From: Arenimonas sp. SCN 70-307 | GTDB taxonomy: Bacteria > Pseudomonadota > Gammaproteobacteria > Xanthomonadales > Xanthomonadaceae | Length of the DNA: 64,000 bases | NCBI RefSeq assembly: GCF_001724815.1 | Contig: NZ_MEDO01000018.1 | Location: 59,565 to 123,564 of the forward strand | Direction: 5' to 3' | In this document: one piece after another, positions 46,212 to 54,755 of the stretch | Numbering within the stretch: the stretch's first letter is position 1 | Layout: the number at the start of each line of letters is the position of its first letter | Notes under the pieces: model-generated | What the model was told of the DNA's origin: nothing | Seen by the model: the letters and a program-made list of their open reading frames with translations, nothing else | Database searches by the model: none | Made by a program: the position numbers and the translations under genes

Positions 46212-46231
46212 GCGTGCGAACGTTCGCACGC
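46212..46231. promoter_or_regulatory. Perfect 20 bp palindrome in the yciI/yciO divergent gap
   Basis: GCGTGCGAACGTTCGCACGC is fully self-complementary. It lies 44 bp from the yciI start and 28 bp from the yciO start, so it could act on both. It has no loop and no T tract, which favours a dimeric protein-binding site over a terminator. I do not recognise the regulator. Confidence 0.55.
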
Positions 46232-46259
46232 AGCCGCCGCGACAGGGCACAATCGGGCC

Positions 46260-46889
46260 ATGGCCGAACGCCTCGTGCTCCATCCCGTCAACCCGCAGCA
46301 GCGCCTGATCGACAAGGCGGCGGCCTCGCTGCGCGCCGGCGGGCTGGCGATCATCCCCACCGACGCCGGCTACTCGCTGGCCTGGACGCTCGAGGCCCGC
46401 GACGCCGAGGAGCGGGTGCTGCGCCTGCGCGAACTGGACAGAAGGCACCCTTTCACCTTACTCTGTCGGCAATTGAGTGAGGCCGGCCGCCTGGCCCGGC
46501 TCGACGACCAAGCCTTCAGGCTGATGCGGTCGCTGACCCCGGGGCCCTGCACGTTCATCCTTCCGGCCTCCGCGGACCTGCCCAAACGCATCAAGAACGC
46601 CGGTCGCAGCAAGCGCCGCGATATCGGCATCCGCCTGCCCGACCACGCCGTCGCCAGGCTGTTGCTCGATGCCGTGGGCGAGCCGCTGTTGTCCACCAGC
46701 CTGGTGCTGCCGGACGAAGACCATCCGAACAGCCACGAGGCCGAAGCCGTCGCCGGCCAATGGCTTCGTTGGGTCGACGTGATGCTGGATGCCGAGGATT
46801 GCGAACCCGGCCCCACCAGCATCGTCGATTGCACGGGCGACGAGCCCGAAGTCATACGCCAGGGTTTCCACCCCATCAACCTTGCATGA
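46260..46889 (+). CDS. YciO-type threonylcarbamoyl-AMP synthase family protein
   Basis: A 209-residue YrdC/Sua5-fold protein. Conserved features are [66 protein letters not shown] and [24 protein letters not shown] and the overall length place it in the YciO branch rather than TsaC, and YciO's role in tRNA t6A synthesis is weak or uncertain. It is followed after 7 bp by scpA, in the order found in many proteobacteria. Confidence 0.92.
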   Translation: MAERLVLHPVNPQQRLIDKAAASLRAGGLAIIPTDAGYSLAWTLEARDAEERVLRLRELDRRHPFTLLCRQLSEAGRLARLDDQAFRLMRSLTPGPCTFILPASADLPKRIKNAGRSKRRDIGIRLPDHAVARLLLDAVGEPLLSTSLVLPDEDHPNSHEAEAVAGQWLRWVDVMLDAEDCEPGPTSIVDCTGDEPEVIRQGFHPINLA

Positions 46890-46896
46890 GCCGCCG

Positions 46897-47805
46897 ATGA
46901 GCGAACCGACCGCGCAGGAAGCCGGACACCCGGTCTTCCCCGCCCCGCCGCAGCAGCAGGAAATGCCGCTGGCGGTGGTCAAGGGCCAGCCGGTGCTGCA
47001 GATGCCGCAGGACCTGTACATCCCGCCGGACGCGCTCGAGGTATTCCTCGAGGCCTTCGAAGGCCCGCTGGACCTGCTGCTCTACCTGATCCGCCGGCAG
47101 AACCTGGACATCCTCGACATCCCCGTCGCCGAGATCACCCGGCAGTACGTGGACTACATCGGGGTGATGCAGGACCTGCGCTTCGAGCTGGCGGCCGAAT
47201 ACCTGGTCATGGCCGCCATCCTGGCCGAGATCAAGTCGCGCATGCTGCTGCCGCGGCCGCCGGCCGAGGAAGGCCACGAGGCCGACCCGCGCGCCGAGCT
47301 GGTGCGCCGGCTGCAGGAGTACGAACGCTTCAAGAAGGCCGCCGAAGACCTCGACCAGCTCGACCGGCTCGACCGCGACACCGCCCTGGCCGCGGCCCAC
47401 GTGCCCGACCGGAGCGTGGCCAAGGTGCCGCCGCCGGTGGACCTGCGCGAGATGCTGCTGGCGCTGCGCGAGGTGCTCAAGCGCGCCGAGCTCTACACGC
47501 ACCACGCCATCCGCCGCGAGGCGCTCAGCGTCCGCCAGCGCATGGGCGAGGTGCTCAGCCGGCTCTCGGACCGCCAGTTCCACGGCTTCGAGACCCTGTT
47601 CACCCCGGAAGAAGGCCGCCTGGGCGTGGTGGTCACCTTCCTCTCGATCCTCGAGCTCGCCAAGGAGCAGCTGATCGAGATCGTGCAGGAGGCGCCGCTG
47701 GCGCCGATCTACGTCAAGTCGCTGGCGGCCGCCGCCAACGACGACGAGGGCGAGCCCGCCCTCCCCGAACCGACCTCGGACGGCGCCGACGCGCCCAACG
47801 ACTGA
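46897..47805 (+). CDS. scpA: Segregation and condensation protein A
   Basis: A 302-residue kleisin that bridges the Smc heads. A variable N-terminus of about 45 residues precedes the conserved FEGPLDLLLYLIRRQNLDILDIPVAEITRQYVDYI. MAAILAEIKSRMLLPRP follows, and the C-terminal winged helix has GVVVTFLSILELAKEQLIEIVQ. The ATG is eight bases after the yciO-like stop. It forms condensin with ScpB, encoded next, and Smc. Confidence 0.96.
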   Translation: MSEPTAQEAGHPVFPAPPQQQEMPLAVVKGQPVLQMPQDLYIPPDALEVFLEAFEGPLDLLLYLIRRQNLDILDIPVAEITRQYVDYIGVMQDLRFELAAEYLVMAAILAEIKSRMLLPRPPAEEGHEADPRAELVRRLQEYERFKKAAEDLDQLDRLDRDTALAAAHVPDRSVAKVPPPVDLREMLLALREVLKRAELYTHHAIRREALSVRQRMGEVLSRLSDRQFHGFETLFTPEEGRLGVVVTFLSILELAKEQLIEIVQEAPLAPIYVKSLAAAANDDEGEPALPEPTSDGADAPND

Positions 47806-47820
47806 CCCAAGCCGCGAGAC

Positions 47821-48459
47821 ATGGACCCGAACCTGATCCGACACATCGTCGAGGCCGCCCTGCTGGCGGCCCCGCAGCCGCAGACCCTGGCCCAGCTGGC
47901 CGGCCTGTTCCCCGAAGACGAGCAGGCGCCGCCCGGCGCGATCGAGCAGGCCATCGCCGAGCTGCGCGAAGGCTGCGCCGACCGCGGCGTCGAACTGGTC
48001 GAGGTGGCCTCGGGCTTCCGCTTCCAGGTCAAGGCCGAGGTGCATGCCTGGGTGGCGCGCCTGTGGACCGAGCGCCAGGCCAAGTACACCCGCGCCACGC
48101 TCGAGACCCTGGCGCTGATCGCCTACCGCCAGCCCATCACCCGCGGCGAGATCGAACAGATCCGCGGCGTGGCGGTGAACACCAACACCATCAAGCAGCT
48201 CGAGGAACGCGAATGGATCCGCGTGGTCGGCCACCGCGACGTGCCCGGCAAGCCGGCGCTGTTCGGCACCACCAAGGCCTTCCTCGACTACTTCGGGCTC
48301 AAGAGCCTGGACGAACTGCCGCCGCTGGCCGAGCTCAAGGACATCCCCGAGCTCGAGCCGCAGCTGCCCTTCGACATCACCCCGCCCGGCATAGCCAGCG
48401 CAACCCTTTCCCACGATGAGGCCGGCGAAGAACACGCCGCGCCGGAGCAAACGCAATGA
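47821..48459 (+). CDS. scpB: Segregation and condensation protein B
   Basis: A 212-residue protein with two winged helices. Landmarks are IRHIVEAALLAAPQPQTLAQLAGLF, GFRFQVKAEVHAWVARLW, and TLALIAYRQPITRGEIEQIRGV, then EWIRVVGHRDVPGKPALFGTTKAFLDYFGL. The C-terminal tail is short and acidic. The gene overlaps rluB by four bases; the scpA-scpB-rluB order is a conserved proteobacterial cluster. Confidence 0.96.
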   Translation: MDPNLIRHIVEAALLAAPQPQTLAQLAGLFPEDEQAPPGAIEQAIAELREGCADRGVELVEVASGFRFQVKAEVHAWVARLWTERQAKYTRATLETLALIAYRQPITRGEIEQIRGVAVNTNTIKQLEEREWIRVVGHRDVPGKPALFGTTKAFLDYFGLKSLDELPPLAELKDIPELEPQLPFDITPPGIASATLSHDEAGEEHAAPEQTQ

Positions 48460-49982
48460 GTGACAACCGCAAGGTCCTTTCCCTGAAGGCGAAAGGCGGC
48501 GACAGCAACGCCGGAAAAATCGAGGAGCGCCTGCACAAGGTGCTCGCCCAGGCCGGCCTGGGTTCGCGCCGCGCGCTCGAGGAGCGCATCGCCCAGGGCC
48601 TGGTGAAGGTCAATGGCGAGGTCGCCCAGACCGGCCAGTCCGTGAAGGGTGGCGACCGCGTCGAGATCGACGGCAAGACCTTCGTCGCCAGCGCGCTGAC
48701 CGAGCCGGCCAGCGTGCTGCTCTACAACAAGCCCGAAGGCGAAGTGACCACGCGCGAAGACCCCGAGGGCCGCCCGACCGTGTTCGAGGCGCTGCCGCGC
48801 CTGAAGGGCGCGCGCTGGATCGCCGTCGGCCGCCTGGACATCAACACCACCGGCCTGCTGCTGCTCACCACCGACGGCGAGCTGGCCAATGCGCTGATGC
48901 ACCCGTCGAGCAACATCCAGCGCGAATACGTCTGCCGCATCCACGGCGAGGTGCCCGACGAGGTCGTCAACCGCCTGGCCAAGGGCGTGCAGCTCGAGGA
49001 CGGCGCGGCCAAGTTCGACGAGATCGAGCGCATCGGCAGCTCCGACTCGCACGCCTGGTTCCGCGTGGTGCTGTCGGAGGGCCGCAACCGCGAAGTGCGC
49101 CGGCTGTGGGAGTCGCAGGGTTACCAGGTCAGCCGCCTCAAGCGCGTGCGCTACGGCTCGATCCCCCTGCCCCGCCTGCTCAAGCGCGGCCACTGCGAGG
49201 AACTGCCGCAGGCCGAGGTGCAGAAGCTGCGCAGCCAGTTCCAGCTCGAGAACAACCCGCCGGTGCTCACGCTCCAGCCGGTGATCGGCCAGCGCAAGTC
49301 GCGCCCGACCGCCATCCGCGTCGGCAAGGAAGCCAAGCAGGCCTCCTACGTGAACGGCGCGGTCGAGGACGAGGCGCGCGAACTGCGCCGCTTCGACCAC
49401 GTGCGCGAGGAGCCGCGCGGCCGCGGCCGCGGCCGTCCGGGCGGCGGCGCCGGCAAGCCGTTCGCGGGCAAGGGCAAGCGCGGTCCCGGTGCGGGCCGTG
49501 GCGCGGGTCCGCGCGACGACAACTTCGGCAACCGCGTCGATGCCGGCCGCCCGGGTGGCGGCGGCAAGCGCGGCCCGGGCGGCAAGCCGCGCGGTCCGCG
49601 CGGCGACGCCCAGCCCACGCACGGCCACGACCACAACCCGGCGGCTTTCCGCAGCTGGTACGTGCCCGAGGGCGTGGAAACCGGCTCCAAGGTCGCCCCG
49701 CCGCGCGCTCCGCGCGGCGCCAAGCCGCCGCGTCCCTACGGCAACAAGCCGGCCGGTGCCGGCACCGGTGCCGGCCCGGGCGCCCGCGGTCCCAGCCCCT
49801 ATGGCGGCCCGAAGAAGCCCGGCGGCGGCGGTCCGCGCAAGCCCGGTGGCGGCGCGGGCGCACGTCCGGGCGGCGGCGGTGGCCGTCCCGGCGGCGGGGG
49901 TGGCGGTGCGCGTCCCGGTGGCGGTGGCGGCAACCGCGGCTTCAAGCCGCGTCGTCCGGAAGGACTGCCCTCGGACGACTGA
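48456..49982 (+). CDS. rluB: 23S rRNA pseudouridine(2605) synthase with very long RGG-like tail
   Basis: A 508-residue RluB. An S4 domain (about 23-75, LHKVLAQAGLGSRRALEERI) is followed by the RsuA-type synthase domain with catalytic Asp128 in VGRLDINTTGLLLLT, YNKPEGEVTT and EGRNREVRRLWES. From about residue 315 the last 190 residues are a Gly/Arg/Pro/Lys-rich low-complexity tail with repeats such as RPGGGGG and KPGGGG. The catalytic part has the normal length; the tail is unusually long and probably a flexible RNA-binding extension. It overlaps scpB by four bases. Confidence 0.94.
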   Translation: MSDNRKVLSLKAKGGDSNAGKIEERLHKVLAQAGLGSRRALEERIAQGLVKVNGEVAQTGQSVKGGDRVEIDGKTFVASALTEPASVLLYNKPEGEVTTREDPEGRPTVFEALPRLKGARWIAVGRLDINTTGLLLLTTDGELANALMHPSSNIQREYVCRIHGEVPDEVVNRLAKGVQLEDGAAKFDEIERIGSSDSHAWFRVVLSEGRNREVRRLWESQGYQVSRLKRVRYGSIPLPRLLKRGHCEELPQAEVQKLRSQFQLENNPPVLTLQPVIGQRKSRPTAIRVGKEAKQASYVNGAVEDEARELRRFDHVREEPRGRGRGRPGGGAGKPFAGKGKRGPGAGRGAGPRDDNFGNRVDAGRPGGGGKRGPGGKPRGPRGDAQPTHGHDHNPAAFRSWYVPEGVETGSKVAPPRAPRGAKPPRPYGNKPAGAGTGAGPGARGPSPYGGPKKPGGGGPRKPGGGAGARPGGGGGRPGGGGGGARPGGGGGNRGFKPRRPEGLPSDD

Positions 49983-49984
49983 GT

Positions 49985-50776
49985 TCAGTCGAGCAGCGTG
50001 AACCGGTCCGCGTCGAGCTGGGCCGGGAAGCGCTCGCGGTGCGCGGCCAGGGCATCGGCCGACAGCGTGACGGTGCGCACCTGCGCGGTGTCGTCGAGTT
50101 CGGCCAGCTCCATGCCCAGGAAATCGAGCGCGGCGCTGTCGCCGCTGTAGGCGATGCCGTTGCCGTCGGTGCCCACGCGGTTCACGCCGGCCACGTAGGC
50201 CAGGTTCTCGATCGCGCGCGCCCGCAGCAGGGTGCGCCAGGCGTGCCGGCGCGCGGCCGGCCAGTTGGCCACGAACAGCAGCAGGTCGTAGTCGAAACGG
50301 CCGCCCTCGAAACGATTGCGTATGAACACCGGGAAGCGCAGGTCGTAGCAGACCAGCGGACGGATCCGCCAGCCCTTGAGTTCCACCGTGATGGCGTCCT
50401 TGCCCGCCGCGTAGCGCTCGTGCTCGCGCGCCATGCGGAACAGGTGGCGCTTGTCGTACCAGCGCAGCCCGCCCTCGGGCGTGGCCCAGAGCATGCGGTT
50501 GAACACGCCGCCGCCCTCGCGCAGCTGCACGCTGCCGCTGACCACCGCGCCCAGGCGCGCGGCCTGCTCGCGCAGCCAGGCCACGGTGGGCCCGTCCATG
50601 GTTTCGGCGCTGGCCAGGGCCTCGTTGCTGAAGCCCGAGGTGAAGGTTTCGGGCAGCAGCACCAGGTCGGTCTGGCCGACCAGCGGCGCCAGCAGGCCGG
50701 CGTAGTAGTCGCGGTTGCCGGCCGGGTCGTGCCAGCGGGTGTCGCCCTGCACCAGCGAGACGCGGATATCTTCCAT
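49985..50776 (-). CDS. Nitrilase-superfamily omega-amidase (YafV-like)
   Basis: A 263-residue carbon-nitrogen hydrolase. The catalytic triad is Glu43 in LPETFTSGF, Lys109 in YDKRHLF and Cys143 in LVCYDLRFP. YafV/Nit2 relatives hydrolyse alpha-ketoglutaramate, the product made when glutamine donates nitrogen to ketomethylthiobutyrate. The ATG shares one base with the aminotransferase stop (TGATG), which supports a joint role in methionine salvage. Convergent with rluB, two bases apart. Confidence 0.9.
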   Translation of the reverse strand: MEDIRVSLVQGDTRWHDPAGNRDYYAGLLAPLVGQTDLVLLPETFTSGFSNEALASAETMDGPTVAWLREQAARLGAVVSGSVQLREGGGVFNRMLWATPEGGLRWYDKRHLFRMAREHERYAAGKDAITVELKGWRIRPLVCYDLRFPVFIRNRFEGGRFDYDLLLFVANWPAARRHAWRTLLRARAIENLAYVAGVNRVGTDGNGIAYSGDSAALDFLGMELAELDDTAQVRTVTLSADALAAHRERFPAQLDADRFTLLD

Positions 50777-51924
50777 CACAGCGCCGCCAGCCGCTCGATG
50801 GCGGCGTCGAGCGTGGCCTCTTCCTTGGCGAAGCACAGCCGCGCCAGGCGCTGCCCCGCAGGCGCGGTTTCATAGAACGGCGAGAGCGGGATGGCCGCCA
50901 CGCCCTTCTCGGTCGTCAGCCAGCGGCAGAACTCGGCATCGGGCAGGTCGCTGACGGCGGAATAATCCACCAGCTGGAAATAGCCACCCGGCACCGGCAG
51001 CGGCTTGAGTTTCGTGCCCAGCAGCTGCTGGCGGAAGCGGTCGCGCTTGGCCTGGTAGAAGGCGCCGAGCTGCTCGTAGTGCTCGGGTTCCTGCTCGATC
51101 ATCGCCGCGAACGCCCACTGCGCCGGGGCGAAGGTGCAGAAGGTGTTGTACTGGTGCACCTTGCGGAACTCGGCGCTCAGCGCCGGCGGCGCGACCACGT
51201 AGCCCACCTTCCAGCCGGTGCAGTGGTAGGTCTTGCCGAAGCTGGAGACGACGAAGGCGCGTTCGGCCAGCTCGGGGTAGCGCAGCACGCTCTCGTGGCG
51301 GGCGCCGTCGAAGATGATGTGCTCGTAGACCTCGTCCGAGAGCAGGATGATGTCGGTGCCGCGCAGCAGCGCGGCCAGCGCCGCCATGTCGTCGGGCGAG
51401 AGCATGGCGCCGGATGGGTTGTGCGGGCTGTTGATCATCAGCATGCGCGTGCGCGGCGTGATCGCGTCCTTCACCCGCTGCCAGTCCACCGAGAAGTCGA
51501 CCGGGTCGAGCGGCACGTGCACGGCGCGGGCGCCGGCCAGGTCGATGGCCGGCTCGTAGCAGTCGTAGCAGGGGTCGAGCACGATCACTTCCTCGCCCGC
51601 GCGCACGACCGCGTGGATGGCGTCGAAGATGGCCTCGCTGGCGCCGCTGGTGACGGTGACCTCGGCATCGGCGTCCACCTTGCGGCCGTAGCAGCGCGCC
51701 GACTTGGCGGCGATGGCCTGGCGCAGGGCCGGGATGCCGGTCATGGGCGCGTACTGGTTCTTGCCCTCGGCCATGGCCTTGGCCAGCTCGTCCACCAGCC
51801 GCTTCGGCACCGCGAAGTCCGGGAAACCCTGGCCCAGGTTCACGGCCCGGTGCTCGAGCGCCAGCTGGGACATGACGGTGAAGATGGTGGTGCCCACCTT
51901 GGGCAGCTTGGTCTCGGGGCTCAT
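50776..51924 (-). CDS. Methionine (glutamine-ketoacid) aminotransferase, YbdL-like
   Basis: A 382-residue class I/II PLP aminotransferase. The PLP Lys231 is in SSFGKTYHCTGWKVGY; other motifs are VNLGQGFPDFAVP, VTSGASEAIFDAIHA, NSPHNPSGAMLSPDDM and LSDEVYEHIIFDG. It matches YbdL, which transaminates ketomethylthiobutyrate to methionine, often with glutamine as donor. It is followed by the omega-amidase gene and divergent from the ccm operon. Confidence 0.9.
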   Translation of the reverse strand: MSPETKLPKVGTTIFTVMSQLALEHRAVNLGQGFPDFAVPKRLVDELAKAMAEGKNQYAPMTGIPALRQAIAAKSARCYGRKVDADAEVTVTSGASEAIFDAIHAVVRAGEEVIVLDPCYDCYEPAIDLAGARAVHVPLDPVDFSVDWQRVKDAITPRTRMLMINSPHNPSGAMLSPDDMAALAALLRGTDIILLSDEVYEHIIFDGARHESVLRYPELAERAFVVSSFGKTYHCTGWKVGYVVAPPALSAEFRKVHQYNTFCTFAPAQWAFAAMIEQEPEHYEQLGAFYQAKRDRFRQQLLGTKLKPLPVPGGYFQLVDYSAVSDLPDAEFCRWLTTEKGVAAIPLSPFYETAPAGQRLARLCFAKEEATLDAAIERLAAL

Positions 51925-52006
51925 CGTGGTTCCTGGGTCGACGGACGCCGATTATGCAAAAACCGGCGCTTGACCGTGGTCATGGCCGCGCGCGAGGGTC
52001 AGCCGG

Positions 52007-52012
52007 TAGAAT
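52007..52012 (+). promoter_or_regulatory. Possible -10 box for the ccm operon
   Basis: TAGAAT lies just 10 bp before the ccmA ATG, so a transcript from it would be nearly leaderless. No matching -35 is seen at normal distance; TTGACC at 51970 is too far. Confidence 0.4.
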
Positions 52013-52021
52013 CGCCGCGCA

Positions 52022-52672
52022 ATGAACGCCCCCACGCCCGCCGCCGAGCCGCTGCTGCAAGCCCGCGGGCTGTGCTTCTCGCGCAACGAGGAGCCGGTGT
52101 TCGGCCCGCTCGACTTCGAGCTCGAGCCCGGCCAGGCCCTGCTGGTGCTGGGCGGCAACGGTGCCGGCAAGACCACCCTGCTGCGCGTGCTGGCCGGCCT
52201 GCTGGCCGCCGGCGAGGGCGAGGTGCGCCTGGCCGGCCGCGTGGTCGACCGCGACCACCTGGCCCGCGGCAGCGCCTACCTGGGCCACCTGCCCGGCCAC
52301 AAGGCCGAGCTGTCCACGCTGGAAAACCTCGAATTCGCCCGCGCCCTGGCCGGCGCGCCGGCCAGCCTGGACCTGGCCGAAGCCCTGGCCGGCGTCGGCC
52401 TGGCCGGCTACGAGGACACCCCGGCCCGGCGCCTGTCGGCCGGCCAGAACAAGCGCCTGGGCCTGGCCCGGCTGCGCCTGCAGAGCGCGCCGCTGTGGCT
52501 GCTCGACGAGCCCTACGCCAACCTCGACCTCGATGGCATCGCCCTGGTGAACCTCCTCATCCAGGGCCACCTGGCCGAAGGCGGCGCCGTGCTGCTGACC
52601 ACCCACGGCGCCTACGCCGCGCCGCCGGTGCCCGTGCGCACGCTGGAACTGGCCCCGCGGAGGCGCCCGTGA
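52022..52672 (+). CDS. ccmA: Cytochrome c biogenesis ATP-binding export protein CcmA
   Basis: A 216-residue ABC ATPase. Walker A is [18 protein letters not shown] near residue 44, the signature [15 protein letters not shown] replaces LSGGQ as in other CcmA proteins, and Walker B is [12 protein letters not shown]. With CcmB it uses ATP to release holo-CcmE from CcmC. First gene of the complete System I operon; it overlaps ccmB by four bases (GTGA). Confidence 0.95.
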   Translation: MNAPTPAAEPLLQARGLCFSRNEEPVFGPLDFELEPGQALLVLGGNGAGKTTLLRVLAGLLAAGEGEVRLAGRVVDRDHLARGSAYLGHLPGHKAELSTLENLEFARALAGAPASLDLAEALAGVGLAGYEDTPARRLSAGQNKRLGLARLRLQSAPLWLLDEPYANLDLDGIALVNLLIQGHLAEGGAVLLTTHGAYAAPPVPVRTLELAPRRRP

Positions 52673-53352
52673 GCGCGCCCTCGCTGCTGGCCGCCGCCCG
52701 CGCCCAGGCCCGGCGTGACCTGCGCCTGGTCTGGCGCCGCCGCGGCGACGCCGCCCAGCCGCTGCTGTTCGCGCTGATGGTGGTGGCCCTGTTCCCGCTG
52801 GCCGTCGGCGCCGACCCGGCCCACCTGGCGCGCATCGCCCCGGGCGTGATCTGGGTGGCGGTGCTGCTGGCCGGCCTGCTCACCCTCGACTCGCTCTACC
52901 GCGGCGACCTCGAGGACGGCAGCCTCGAGCAGATGCTGCTCGCGCCCGTGCCCCTGGGCTGGCTGATCGGCGTGCGCGTGGCGGTGCACTGGGCCACCTC
53001 GGCCCTGCCCATGCTGCTGCTGGTGCCGGTGCTGGCCGAGCTGCTGTTCCTGCCCGGGGAACTGCTGCCGCTGCTGATGGTCTCCCTGCTGGTGGGCACG
53101 CCCCTGCTGAGCCTGCTCGGCGCGGTGGTGGCCGCGCTCACGGTCGGCATACGGCGCTCTGGTATGCTGCTGGCCCTGCTGGCGCTGCCGCTTTTCCTGC
53201 CCGTGCTGGTGTTCGGCGCCGGCAGCGTGATGGCCGCCGCCCAGGGCCTGCCCTGGGCAGGCGCCGTGCTCCTGATGGCGGCCGGCCTGGTCCTTGCCCT
53301 GGTGCTCGCCCCGCTCGCCGCCGCCGCGGCGATCCGAATCGCCCTGACCTGA
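52669..53352 (+). CDS. ccmB: Heme exporter protein CcmB
   Basis: A 227-residue membrane protein with six predicted spans and the family start [25 protein letters not shown]. Conserved loops are [24 protein letters not shown] and [18 protein letters not shown]. The GTG start overlaps the ccmA stop and is followed by ccmC 10 bp later. It forms the CcmABCD transporter complex. Confidence 0.95.
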   Translation: MSAPSLLAAARAQARRDLRLVWRRRGDAAQPLLFALMVVALFPLAVGADPAHLARIAPGVIWVAVLLAGLLTLDSLYRGDLEDGSLEQMLLAPVPLGWLIGVRVAVHWATSALPMLLLVPVLAELLFLPGELLPLLMVSLLVGTPLLSLLGAVVAALTVGIRRSGMLLALLALPLFLPVLVFGAGSVMAAAQGLPWAGAVLLMAAGLVLALVLAPLAAAAAIRIALT

Positions 53353-53362
53353 AAACGCCGCC

Positions 53363-54112
53363 GTGAATCCCGTCCTGCTCTGGTTCCACCAACTCGGTTC
53401 GCCGCCCAATTTCGACCGCTTCGCCGCCCGCTGGACCCCCTGGGGCTTCGGCCTGGGCCTGCTGGGCATGGCCATCGGCCTGTACGGCGCGCTGTTCGTG
53501 GTGCCGCCCGATTACCAGCAGGGCGACAGCTTCCGCATCCTCTACATCCACGTGCCGGCGGCCTGGATGAGCCTGTTCGTGTATGCGCTGATGGCCTTCT
53601 ACGCCGCCATCGCCCTGATCTGGCACATCAAGCTGGCCGAGATCCTGGCCATGGCCTGCGCACCGGTCGGCGCGTGGTTCACCGCGGTGACGCTGGCCAC
53701 CGGTTCGATCTGGGGCAAGCCGATGTGGGGCACCTGGTGGGACTGGGACCCGCGCCTGACCTCGGAACTCGTGCTGCTCTTCATGTACCTGGGCGTGATC
53801 GGCCTGTATTCGGCCATCGAGGACCGCCGCGCCGCCGCGCGCGCCGCCGGCTTCCTGGCCATCGTCGGCGTGGCCCTGCTGCCGATCATCCGCTACTCGG
53901 TGGAGTGGTGGAATTCGCTGCACCAGGGCGCCACCATCAAGCTCTTCGGCGAGTCGAGCATGGATTCGTCCATGACCTGGCCGCTGTGGGTGATGGTGCT
54001 GGCCACCAAGTTCTGGTTCATCGGCTCGCTGCTCCAGCGCGCCCGCGCCGACAACCTCGAGCGCGAGTCCGGCAAGGACTGGGCCCGCGCCCAGGCAGGG
54101 GACGCCCGATGA
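53363..54112 (+). CDS. ccmC: Heme-handling protein CcmC
   Basis: A 249-residue protein with six spans of the heme-handling-protein family. The tryptophan-rich WWD loop is GKPMWGTWWDWDPRLTSELVLLF, and heme-ligating His residues lie in ILYIHVPAAWMSLF and WWNSLHQGATI. It loads heme onto CcmE in the periplasm. The start is GTG; the stop overlaps ccmD by four bases. Confidence 0.96.
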   Translation: MNPVLLWFHQLGSPPNFDRFAARWTPWGFGLGLLGMAIGLYGALFVVPPDYQQGDSFRILYIHVPAAWMSLFVYALMAFYAAIALIWHIKLAEILAMACAPVGAWFTAVTLATGSIWGKPMWGTWWDWDPRLTSELVLLFMYLGVIGLYSAIEDRRAAARAAGFLAIVGVALLPIIRYSVEWWNSLHQGATIKLFGESSMDSSMTWPLWVMVLATKFWFIGSLLQRARADNLERESGKDWARAQAGDAR

Positions 54113-54270
54113 GCTACCTCGAGTACGTCGTCGGCGCCTACGCCGTGTTCTTCGCCTATCTGGCCTGGGACTTCTTCGCGCCACGCCGGCGCCTGGCGCG
54201 CACGCGCCGCGACATCGCCCTGCGCGCCCGCCGCGAGGCCGCGCGCGCACAGAAGGACACGCCCGCATGA
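54109..54270 (+). CDS. ccmD: Heme exporter protein CcmD
   Basis: A 53-residue single-span protein, SYLEYVVGAYAVFFAYLAWDFF followed by a strongly basic cytoplasmic tail. The small size, tyrosine near the start of the span and place between ccmC and ccmE identify it. It stabilises CcmE within the CcmABCD complex. Both ends overlap neighbours by four bases. Confidence 0.92.
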   Translation: MSYLEYVVGAYAVFFAYLAWDFFAPRRRLARTRRDIALRARREAARAQKDTPA

Positions 54271-54755
54271 TGCACCCTACCCGCAAGCGCCGCCTGTGGC
54301 TGGTGCTGGGCCTGGTCGCCGCTTCGGCGGTGGCCGCCGGCCTGGTCACCCTCGCCCTGCGCGAGAACATCACCTACCTGTTCACGCCCAGCCAGGTCTT
54401 CGCCGGCGAAGCGGCCGACCAGGCCGTGTTCCGGCTCGGCGGCATGGTCGCCAAGGACAGCCTCGTGCGCGAGGAAGGCACGCTCAAGGTGAGCTTCGGC
54501 GTCACCGACGGCGACGCGGTGATGACCGCGCGCTACGAGGGCATCCTGCCGGACCTGTTCCGCGAGAACCAGGCCGTCATCGCCACCGGCCGCCGCGTGG
54601 GCGACGAATTCCACGCCACCCAGGTGCTGGCCAAGCACGACGAGCAGTACATGCCGCGCGAGGTCGCCGAGGCCATGGGCAAGGCGCACCAGAAGCACAA
54701 CGTCGAGACCGACAAGGCCGACGAAGCCAAGCCCGCTGGCCAGGGAGGCTACTGA
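54267..54755 (+). CDS. ccmE: Cytochrome c-type biogenesis heme chaperone CcmE
   Basis: A 162-residue membrane-anchored OB-fold protein. The span is at residues 10-30, and the heme-binding His124 is in VLAKHDEQYMPREV, where heme is covalently carried to CcmF. The C-terminal tail is charged. Overlaps ccmD and is followed directly by ccmF. Confidence 0.96.
   Translation: MMHPTRKRRLWLVLGLVAASAVAAGLVTLALRENITYLFTPSQVFAGEAADQAVFRLGGMVAKDSLVREEGTLKVSFGVTDGDAVMTARYEGILPDLFRENQAVIATGRRVGDEFHATQVLAKHDEQYMPREVAEAMGKAHQKHNVETDKADEAKPAGQGGY

Noticed and set aside
46260..46889. TsaC as the identity of the YrdC-fold gene
   Set aside because: Length and the FTLLCR and [12 protein letters not shown] features fit the YciO branch; function in t6A synthesis is uncertain for that branch.
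49430..49970. CRISPR-like or tandem DNA repeat in the GC-rich stretch
   Set aside because: The repeats are short, irregular and in frame, and they encode the Gly/Arg tail of RluB; there are no spacers of regular size.
51970..51975. TTGACC as the -35 box of the ccm operon
   Set aside because: It lies 31 bp from the TAGAAT at 52007, too far for one sigma-70 promoter.
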